A stretch of 8,573 nucleotides of DNA. It comes from VFJJ01 sp031362415 (GTDB taxonomy: Bacteria; Actinomycetota; Acidimicrobiia; IMCC26256; VFJJ01). Under the pieces are notes generated by a model that did not search any database, was not told the DNA's origin, and saw only the letters and a program-made list of their open reading frames with translations. Positions 1-5,193 of the stretch are shown here, in pieces (positions within the stretch are counted from its first letter, which is position 1; the number at the start of each line of letters is the position of its first letter). The stretch spans positions 1 to 8,573 of the forward strand of contig JANLSK010000105.1 of NCBI GenBank assembly GCA_031362415.1, read 5' to 3'. The position numbers were made by a program, and so were the translations under genes.

Positions 1-651
1 GAACGGGCTGCCCTCGGCGGTGCCCTGCACCTCGACCAACCCGCCGGCGCCGGTCATGACGACGTTCATGTCGACCTCGGCCCCGGCGTCCTCGGAGTAG
101 TCGAGATCGAGGAGAGCCCGACCGTCGACCATGCCCACCGAGACGGCGGCGCACGACGAGAGGAACGGCAGCGCCGGCATCCTCCCGGCGGCGATGAGGC
201 GGGAGCAGGCGTCGTGCAGCGCCACGTAGGCCCCGCAGATCGACGCCGTGCGGGTGCCACCGTCGGCCTGGAGGACGTCGCAGTCGAGCGTGATCACCAA
301 CTCCCCCATGGCTTCGAGGTCGGTGACAGCGCGAAGCGACCGTCCGATCAGGCGCTGGATCTCCTGCGTGCGGCCCGACTGCTTGCCCTTCGCGGCTTCG
401 CGATCGACCCGTTCGGACGACGAGCCGGGCAGCAGCGAGTACTCGGCGGTGACCCAGCCCCGTCCTCGCCCGCGCAGCCACCGGGGCACGTCGTCGTCGA
501 CGGAGGCCGTGCACAGCACCATGGTGGCGCCGACGATGACGAGCGTGGAGCCCATAGCCTGCTCGGTGAAGTCGCGGATGAGTTGCACGGGCCGGAGTTG
601 GTCGGGCGTGCGGCCGTCTCGACGCACGTGCTGGACCTCGGGTGTCGACAT
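1..651 (-). CDS. rph: Ribonuclease PH, C-terminus cut by window edge
   Basis: Phosphate-dependent 3'-to-5' exoribonuclease that trims tRNA 3' ends in the cytoplasm, normally as a hexamer. The visible 217 residues read through to base 1 without a stop. They show the family landmarks: DGRTPDQLRPV near residues 12-22, WVTAEYSLLP (66-75), the phosphate-binding SGRTQEI (92-98), GRSLRAV (103-109), CDVLQADGGTRTA (124-136), the acidic DLDYSED (182-188), D194 with MNVVMT, and VEVQGTAEGSPF at the edge. RNase PH is usually about 240-260 residues, so roughly 25-40 C-terminal residues are missing. The ATG at 651 abuts the TAG stop of the upstream metallo-beta-lactamase gene with no spacing, but has no clear Shine-Dalgarno. 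An in-frame GTG at 627 has GAGG 8 bases upstream and gives a protein starting at the conserved RRDGRTP, so it may be the true start. The same neighbour order occurs in M. tuberculosis (Rv1339-rphA). Confidence 0.95.
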   Translation of the reverse strand, partial: MSTPEVQHVRRDGRTPDQLRPVQLIRDFTEQAMGSTLVIVGATMVLCTASVDDDVPRWLRGRGRGWVTAEYSLLPGSSSERVDREAAKGKQSGRTQEIQRLIGRSLRAVTDLEAMGELVITLDCDVLQADGGTRTASICGAYVALHDACSRLIAAGRMPALPFLSSCAAVSVGMVDGRALLDLDYSEDAGAEVDMNVVMTGAGGLVEVQGTAEGSPF

Positions 652-1386
652 CTAGACGTGCACCGAGAGATGCGGCGTGGCCAGCGTGACCTTGTCGCCA
701 AAGGCTTCCTCGGCCTCGAGCACCGAAGCGGCCGGGTCGAGCATGGGCCAGATGTGGGTGATCATGAGCCTCCGGGCGCTGGCCTCTCGGGCCCGCATCC
801 CGGCATCGTGGGCCGTGTAGTGGAGGTGGGGTGGATGGGCCACGGCGCGCTGGTAGGTGGCCTCGGCGACGACGAGATCGGCGCCGGGGCCGAACTCGGC
901 CGGGCTCCATGCGGCGCAGGTGTCGGAGGTGTAGACGAGTCGCCGGCCGGCGGCGCTCAGCTCGACGGCGACGGTGTTCGCGGGATGCGATGTGCGCGAG
1001 AACCGCATGGCGATCTCGCCGAGTTGCTCCTTGTCGCCGTCAGCGACCTCGATCCAGTCGAACGTCGTGCCCCAGTCGCCGTCGACGAGGGCATCGAGCT
1101 TGGTGCGCACCCCGGTCGGAGCGAACAGGGGAAGGTGCTCACGTTCCAGCCCATAGCGCCAGAGCACGTGCAACCCGTAGATGTCGACGGAGTGGTCGGG
1201 ATGGTGATGGCTGATGACGACGCCATCGAGATCGCCGATCGGGATGTGCCGGGCCAGGTTGGCCAGCGTGCCGTTGCCGCAGTCGACCCAGATGTTGGTG
1301 GAGCCGTGGCGGACGAGATATCCGCTGCAAGTGCTCGCGGGCGGGGCCCCATACGAGCCCGAGGATCCCAGGACGGTCAGTTCCAT
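652..1386 (-). CDS. Metallo-beta-lactamase fold hydrolase, Rv1339-like (RNase Z/phosphodiesterase superfamily)
   Basis: Cytosolic MBL-fold hydrolase of 244 residues from the ATG at 1386. Metal-binding motifs are visible: H60-H-H62-P-D64-H65 (the HxHxDH motif), H134 in RTSHP, D155 in YTSDT and H211 in THIWP. HLHYTAHDAG (187-196) resembles the RNase Z/Rv1339 segment before the last metal ligands. The HPPxLHxxxxxAGM and LxxTHIxP stretches look like M. tuberculosis Rv1339, which has been reported as an atypical class II cAMP phosphodiesterase; cAMP activity here is inference from that similarity and the shared murI/rph context. tRNA 3' processing like RNase Z is the main alternative. The frame is open upstream to a GTG at 1449, but the family's usual N-terminus is MELTVLGSSGSYG. 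A GGAGG lies 12 bases before the chosen ATG, a rather long spacing. The 99 bases up to murI hold no clear promoter. The TAG stop directly abuts the rph ATG. Confidence 0.9.
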   Translation of the reverse strand: MELTVLGSSGSYGAPPASTCSGYLVRHGSTNIWVDCGNGTLANLARHIPIGDLDGVVISHHHPDHSVDIYGLHVLWRYGLEREHLPLFAPTGVRTKLDALVDGDWGTTFDWIEVADGDKEQLGEIAMRFSRTSHPANTVAVELSAAGRRLVYTSDTCAAWSPAEFGPGADLVVAEATYQRAVAHPPHLHYTAHDAGMRAREASARRLMITHIWPMLDPAASVLEAEEAFGDKVTLATPHLSVHV

Positions 1387-1485
1387 TCCCGGCTCGTACC
1401 TCCGCGCCAGCGTTGCGATCGGTGACTGTCGAACCGGTCGAGGGTACACAACGACACGAGCGCACCGGGCACGTAGCGCGGGTCG

Positions 1486-2391
1486 TCAGCGATCGGGCCA
1501 GCGCCATGCCTCGACGTCGACGACCTCGGGACCACAAAAGCGCACTCCCAGCGTGCGAAACGTCGTCGTGTCGCCGCTCGTGACGAACGCACGTTGCCCG
1601 GCGCGCTCAGGAGGCGCGACCGCCCCGGTCCGCTCGAGGAGCGCCCGAACCTCGAAGGCCGTCTCCTCGGCGCTCGATACCAACACCACGTCGCGCCCCA
1701 TGACGTCGCCGATCGTGCGGGCCAGCAGCGGGTAGTGCGTGCAGCCGAGCACCAGCGTGTCGACGTCCGCCCGCCGGACCGGATCGAGGAGCCGCTCGGC
1801 CAACACGTGCACCTGGTCGGAGTCGACCTCGCCGGCCTCGACGAACTCCACGAACCCGGGGCACGCCGCACAGTGCAGATCGATCGGCGGCCGAGAGCCG
1901 CCCGCGCCGCCGTCGTCCGCGCCGCTCGCAAGCCCGGCACCGCCCGCGGGCGTGGCCTCCGCCCCTGCGGCGCCCGAGGCCGCAGCCGCCGCATGGGCTG
2001 CGGCCCGCTGGTAGGCGCCCGAGGCGATCGTGCCCACCGTGCCGATGACGCCGATGCGACCGGAGCCCGTCACCTTCACCGCCGCCCGGAGACCCGGCTC
2101 GACGACCCCGAGGACCGGCACCCGCAGATCGCGTTGGAGGACATCGAGCGCGGCCGCCGACGCCGTGTTGCATCCGATCACGATGAGCTTGACGCCGCGC
2201 CCCACGAGCAGGTCGGCGATCTGCACGGCGTACCGGCGTACGTCCTCGGCGGGCTTGGGGCCATAGGGGAAGCGGCCGTTGTCGCCGAAGAAGATGATGT
2301 CCTCCGACGGCAGCAGGTCGATGAGCGCCCGAACCACGGTGAGGCCGCCGAGCCCGCTGTCGAAGACCCCGATGGGCCGGGGATCGTTCAC
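1486..2391 (-). CDS. murI: Glutamate racemase with an Ala/Gly-rich insertion
   Basis: Cofactor-independent racemase that makes D-glutamate for the peptidoglycan stem peptide in the cytoplasm. The 301 residues carry IGVFDSGLGGLTV (7-19; catalytic-region D11), GDNGRFPYG (36-44), the first catalytic cysteine C74 in CNTAS and the second, C217, in GCTHYPLL (216-223) with H219. LVSSAEETA (237-245) is also typical. A low-complexity insertion rich in Ala and Gly spans about residues 131-168 (bases 1888-2001). It separates TIASGAYQRA from IDLHCAACPGFVEFVE, which follow each other after a short spacer in other racemases; this makes the protein about 30 residues longer than usual. The start is a GTG whose last bases form the TGA stop of sua5 (GTGA), which suggests translational coupling; no strong Shine-Dalgarno is seen. 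Apart from the insertion, the sequence tracks the mycobacterial enzyme well, so function is probably intact. Confidence 0.95.
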   Translation of the reverse strand: MNDPRPIGVFDSGLGGLTVVRALIDLLPSEDIIFFGDNGRFPYGPKPAEDVRRYAVQIADLLVGRGVKLIVIGCNTASAAALDVLQRDLRVPVLGVVEPGLRAAVKVTGSGRIGVIGTVGTIASGAYQRAAAHAAAAASGAAGAEATPAGGAGLASGADDGGAGGSRPPIDLHCAACPGFVEFVEAGEVDSDQVHVLAERLLDPVRRADVDTLVLGCTHYPLLARTIGDVMGRDVVLVSSAEETAFEVRALLERTGAVAPPERAGQRAFVTSGDTTTFRTLGVRFCGPEVVDVEAWRWPDR

Positions 2392-3335
2392 GGGGACGGG
2401 TCTTCGGCGATCGAGCCGGCAGCGGCAGCCCGGCGCAGGCGATCGGCGACAGCGGCTCCGAGGCCGTCCTCGGGGGGGAGCACGGCCAACACCACGTCGG
2501 CGCCGACCGCATCGGCTTCGCGCAGGCGAGCGTAGAGATTCGCGGCCTCGACCCCCGCCAGCACCACGACCCGTCGCCCGGTGGCGGCGAGCTCGGCCCG
2601 GCGTCGGGTGAGGTCGTCGGCGGCCACGATCTCGACCCGGGCTTCGGGCGCGTAGTGCGACGGCAACGTTCCCGGGGCGCCGCCCGTGGTGGTCGAGACC
2701 TCGACCCGACGTCCGAGTATGGCCTCCACGCCCTCGCGGGGGATGCCGCCCGTGCGGAGGATGCGGACGTCGCCCATGGTGCAGTCGACGATCGTCGATT
2801 CCACGCCGATCGCGCACGTGCCGCCGTCGAGCACGAGGTCGACATCGGAGCCCAGGTCGTGGCGAACATGCTCGGCGGTTGTGGGCGACACCCGTCCGAA
2901 GCGGTTCGCCGACGGCGCCGCGATCGCGCCCCCCAAGGCGCGCAAGAGGGCGAGGGCGACCGGCTGGGCCGGGACCCGGAGGGCCACGGTGGCGCGGCCC
3001 GCGGACACCGCATCGGCGCCCACCCCGGGCCGGCGGGTCACCACGAGCGTCAGCGGGCCGGGCCAGAACGCCTCTGCCAGGTCGCGGGCGGCATCGGGGA
3101 CATCGCAGCCCCACTCGTCGAGCGCCGAGAGATCGGCCACGTGGACGATGACCGGATGGTCGATGGGGCGGCCCTTCACCCGGTACAGACGGGCGACGGC
3201 CGGCTCGCTCGACGCGTCAGCCCCGAGGCCGTACACAGTCTCGGTCGGAAAGGCGACGAGGCCACCGGAGCGGAGGATCTCCACCGCTCGCACCATCTCG
3301 GCGTCGCTGGGAACCGGTGCCGCGACGCGGGCCAC
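2388..3335 (-). CDS. sua5: Threonylcarbamoyl-AMP synthase, two-domain Sua5 type
   Basis: Makes L-threonylcarbamoyl-AMP from threonine, bicarbonate and ATP, the first step of tRNA t6A37 modification. The YrdC domain covers about residues 8-210: LVAFPTETVYGLG (26-38), the KGR signature with K54 and R56, WPGPLTLV (91-98), SANRFG with S142 and N144 (142-147), and GVESTIVD (177-184). A linker, PGTLPSHYAP (221-230), leads into a C-terminal Sua5 domain (about 231-310) ending in a GLGAAVADRLRRAA-like stretch. At 315 residues it is the long Sua5 form rather than the short TsaC/YrdC form (about 190). The start is a GTG at 3335, 19 bases after the cysM stop, without an obvious Shine-Dalgarno; an in-frame ATG 13 codons later would still keep the whole domain. 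Its TGA overlaps the murI GTG. In M. tuberculosis a rhomboid-like gene occupies this place between cysM and murI. Confidence 0.94.
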   Translation of the reverse strand: MARVAAPVPSDAEMVRAVEILRSGGLVAFPTETVYGLGADASSEPAVARLYRVKGRPIDHPVIVHVADLSALDEWGCDVPDAARDLAEAFWPGPLTLVVTRRPGVGADAVSAGRATVALRVPAQPVALALLRALGGAIAAPSANRFGRVSPTTAEHVRHDLGSDVDLVLDGGTCAIGVESTIVDCTMGDVRILRTGGIPREGVEAILGRRVEVSTTTGGAPGTLPSHYAPEARVEIVAADDLTRRRAELAATGRRVVVLAGVEAANLYARLREADAVGADVVLAVLPPEDGLGAAVADRLRRAAAAGSIAEDPSP

Positions 3336-3354
3336 TAGTTGACCACGAGATCCA

Positions 3355-4293
3355 CTAGAAGAAGATCGTCGTGCTCGATCGGGCGACGACCTCGTCGATG
3401 GGGTCGGTCCAGGCCCCGGTCGAGAGGTACTTCCATCCGCCGTCGGCGAGCAGCACGACGATCGTCCCCGACTCCATCGTGCGGGCCACCTTGACGGCGC
3501 CGGCCACCGCAGCCCCGGACGAGATGCCTCCGAAGATCCCGCAGGTGTTCACCAGGGCCCGGGTGAACTCGATCGACTCGCCGAGGCGGACGATCCGCTT
3601 GCCGTCGAGCACCGCGGGGTCGAACACGGGCGGAACGTAGCCGTCGTCGAGGCTGCGCAGCCCCTGCACGATCTCACCCGAGGGCGGCTCCACGGCCACG
3701 ATCTGCACCCCGGGCTTGCGTTCCTTGAGGTAGCGGCCCACGCCCATGAGCGTGCCGGTGGTGCCCAGCCCCGACACGAAGACGTCGACCTCGGGACAGT
3801 CGCGCCAGATCTCCGGGCCCGTGCCCTCGTAGTGCGCCTGCGGGTTGGCCGCGTTGGCGTACTGGTACAAGAACACGTACTCGGGATGCTCGGCGGCGAT
3901 GGCCTGGGCCATGCGGATCCCGCCGTTGGACCCTTCCTCGCCAGGCGAGAGGATCACCTCGGCGCCGAAGATCTCGAGGAGCTGACGGCGCTCGATCGAG
4001 ACGTTCTCGGGCATCACGATCTTCAGGTCATACCCCTTCACGCGACACACCATCGCCAGGCCGATGCCGGTGTTGCCCGACGACGGCTCCAGGATCGTGG
4101 CTCCCGGGCTGAGGAGGCCGTCGCGCTCGGCCTGCACGATCATGCGAAGCGCGATGCGGTCCTTGACCGAGCCGCCCGGGTTCTGGCCCTCGAGCTTGGC
4201 GTAGATACGGACGGCCGGGTTGGGCGAGAGGGCGTGGATCCCCACGAGGGGCGTGTTGCCGATGAGGTCGAGGACCGACTCGTAGCGGCTCAT
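3355..4293 (-). CDS. cysM: Cysteine synthase CysM, probable O-phosphoserine sulfhydrylase using CysO
   Basis: Fold-type II PLP enzyme of 312 residues. K44 in GGSVKDR is the expected Schiff-base lysine. SSGNTG (71-76) binds the substrate carboxylate, GLGTTGT (175-181) binds the cofactor phosphate, and GISSGA (256-261) supplies the serine near the pyridine nitrogen. The features that favour the mycobacterial CysM subtype over ordinary CysK are ERRQLLE (101-107), LYQYANAAN (142-150), and R213 in GLRSLDDGYVPPVFDP. R213 aligns by eye with Arg220 of M. tuberculosis CysM, which confers O-phosphoserine preference. The C-terminal tail after WKYLSTGA also matches the mycobacterial length, where it closes over the aminoacrylate intermediate; here it ends in TTIFF. 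The expected reaction is aminoacrylate plus CysO-thiocarboxylate giving a CysO-cysteine adduct. The ATG at 4293 lies 32 bases after cysO, with a weak GGTGA 10 bases upstream. Substrate choice is inferred from R213 and context. Confidence 0.95.
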   Translation of the reverse strand: MSRYESVLDLIGNTPLVGIHALSPNPAVRIYAKLEGQNPGGSVKDRIALRMIVQAERDGLLSPGATILEPSSGNTGIGLAMVCRVKGYDLKIVMPENVSIERRQLLEIFGAEVILSPGEEGSNGGIRMAQAIAAEHPEYVFLYQYANAANPQAHYEGTGPEIWRDCPEVDVFVSGLGTTGTLMGVGRYLKERKPGVQIVAVEPPSGEIVQGLRSLDDGYVPPVFDPAVLDGKRIVRLGESIEFTRALVNTCGIFGGISSGAAVAGAVKVARTMESGTIVVLLADGGWKYLSTGAWTDPIDEVVARSSTTIFF

Positions 4294-4325
4294 GGGTACG
4301 CGTTCACCGGCTGACGGGCGACCGC

Positions 4326-4604
4326 TCAGCCGCCGGCGACCGCGGGCAGGATCGACACGTCGTCACCGGCGACGACCGCGGTGTCGAGCTGGCCGAGGTA
4401 GCGGATGTCCTCGTCGTTCACGTACACGTTCACGAAGCGGTGCAGCGTGCCGTCGTCGGAGATCAGGTAGTTCCGCAGCCCCGGGTACTGGCGCACCAGG
4501 TCGGCGAAGACCTCGCCAACCGTGTCGCCGTCGCCGGTGACCGTGACGGCATTCCCGGCGTGTTGACGTACGACGGTGGGGAGACGGACTTCGAACGACG
4601 GCAC
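4326..4604 (-). CDS. cysO: Sulfur carrier protein CysO (ThiS/MoaD family)
   Basis: Small beta-grasp sulfur carrier of 92 residues, almost the length of M. tuberculosis CysO (93). It ends in ILPAVAGG followed at once by TGA, so the C-terminal Gly-Gly is exposed for thiocarboxylation without processing. The LHRFVNVYVNDEDIRYL stretch is nearly the same as in mycobacterial CysO and separates it from generic MoaD or ThiS. Known role: a MoeZ-type enzyme converts the C-terminus to a thiocarboxylate, CysM attaches it to the aminoacrylate, and Mec releases cysteine. No MoeZ gene is in the window. I chose the GTG at 4604 because GGGAGG stands 6 bases upstream and the protein then begins at the family N-terminus (VPSFEVRLPTVV). 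An ATG at 4631 would add nine residues but lies upstream of that Shine-Dalgarno. A candidate promoter sits about 60 bases upstream. Confidence 0.95.
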   Translation of the reverse strand: MPSFEVRLPTVVRQHAGNAVTVTGDGDTVGEVFADLVRQYPGLRNYLISDDGTLHRFVNVYVNDEDIRYLGQLDTAVVAGDDVSILPAVAGG

Positions 4605-4610
4605 TCGGTT

Positions 4611-4616
4611 CCTCCC
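4611..4616 (-). promoter_or_regulatory. Shine-Dalgarno of cysO
   Basis: GGGAGG on the minus strand, 6 bases before the GTG at 4604. It is the strongest ribosome binding site in the window and decides the cysO start against the upstream in-frame ATG at 4631. Confidence 0.8.
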
Positions 4617-4660
4617 GGAGCGGGCGATCACACCAAGGCAAGACGGTGGATGCCGGACAC

Positions 4661-4687
4661 AACCAATCTACAAGCCGCTCTGTTCCC
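4661..4687 (-). promoter_or_regulatory. Candidate SigH/SigR-type promoter for cysO-cysM
   Basis: Within the 166-base mec-cysO gap the minus strand reads GGGAACA (4687-4681), 16 bases, then GGTT (4664-4661). Disulfide-stress sigma factors of the SigH (mycobacteria) / SigR (Streptomyces) group recognise approximately GGGAAYA-N16/17-CGTT, so one base of the -10 differs. A transcript starting near 4653 would have a leader of about 50 bases before cysO. The position just upstream of a cysteine-synthesis gene fits the role of this regulon, but short motifs arise by chance and this is inference. Confidence 0.4.
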
Positions 4688-4699
4688 ATCCCGCTCTGT
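4675..4699. repeat. 9-bp direct repeat in the mec-cysO gap
   Basis: CCGCTCTGT occurs at 4675-4683 and again at 4691-4699, a 16-base period, flanking and partly covering the candidate -35 element. It could be a pair of operator half-sites; no known regulator motif is recognised. The copies are exact and end abruptly on both sides. Confidence 0.45.
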
Positions 4700-4770
4700 G
4701 GGCAACCGTGCTTCGCCTCCAGCAGTACCGCTCGGGGTGCGAATCGTGGAGCGGGGCCGCGTGTTCGCGC

Positions 4771-5193
4771 TCAGGCGTCGGTGAGTACGACGGGGACCTC
4801 GTGGATGGCCTGTTCCACGATGTGAAAGGCCCGAACCTCGGGATCGCCGTGACGCAACCCCACGATCACGTACCACCAGTTGGGGTCGACGGCCTGGCGC
4901 ACGTCGGTCGGCGACGGGTACGCGTCGGTGTGGGTGTGCGAGTGGTACACGCCGACGATGTCGAGGTCGAGCTTGGCGGCCTCGCGCATGGCCCGGAGCT
5001 GGTCCTTGGAGTCGACGGTGTAGGTGCGGGCCGAGGCGTCGGCGTTCCGGCACGGGTACACCGCGTCAACGCCCCCGCTCGGTCGGCCGTCCGGGCTCAC
5101 GGGACCAGCCAGGAGCCCACAGGCCTCGTCGGGCACGCCCGCGAGACAGTCGGCCAGCATCTGCACATAGGCCCCCCGGGGCATCAGCATCAT
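4771..5193 (-). CDS. mec: Mec-type JAMM zinc metallopeptidase (CysO-cysteine peptidase)
   Basis: JAB1/MPN/Mov34-domain zinc peptidase of 140 residues. In the known pathway it hydrolyses the CysO-cysteine adduct to release cysteine and regenerate CysO. The JAMM motif is complete: E23 in PDEACGLLAG, then H84-S-H86, S94 and D97 in HSHTHTDAYPSPTD, fitting HxHx7Sx2D. The AYPSxTD stretch and the DEACGxLAG start match M. tuberculosis Mec (Rv1334). The first start codon, ATG at 5193, shares four bases (ATGA) with the stop of coxL, so translation is probably coupled to that gene; ATGs at 5190 and 5184 are alternatives and none has a good Shine-Dalgarno. Downstream, 166 bases separate it from cysO, so mec may be read mainly from the coxL transcript while cysO-cysM has its own promoter. 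The context with cysO and cysM makes the function likely. Confidence 0.93.
   Translation of the reverse strand: MMLMPRGAYVQMLADCLAGVPDEACGLLAGPVSPDGRPSGGVDAVYPCRNADASARTYTVDSKDQLRAMREAAKLDLDIVGVYHSHTHTDAYPSPTDVRQAVDPNWWYVIVGLRHGDPEVRAFHIVEQAIHEVPVVLTDA

Noticed and set aside
214..1425. Plus-strand open frame of 403 codons opposite rph and the MBL gene
   Set aside because: No domain is recognisable, and both minus-strand genes beneath it carry complete family motifs.
1387..1485. Promoter in the murI-MBL gap, from an extended -10-like TGTGTACCCT on the minus strand
   Set aside because: No acceptable -35 hexamer at 16-18 bases; too weak to list.
1486..3114. MurI as a 542-residue fusion protein
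   Set aside because: The first 240 residues are sua5 out of frame and low in sense; the racemase starts at the GTG overlapping the sua5 stop.
4605..4689. Cysteine-containing leader peptide starting at the ATG at 4689, for attenuation of cysO
   Set aside because: The frame does not stop before cysO but runs on through it, has no Shine-Dalgarno, and holds only two dispersed Cys codons in the leader region.
4740..4770. Terminator after mec, from a short GC-rich inverted stretch
   Set aside because: The arms are short and imperfect and no T-run follows on the minus strand.
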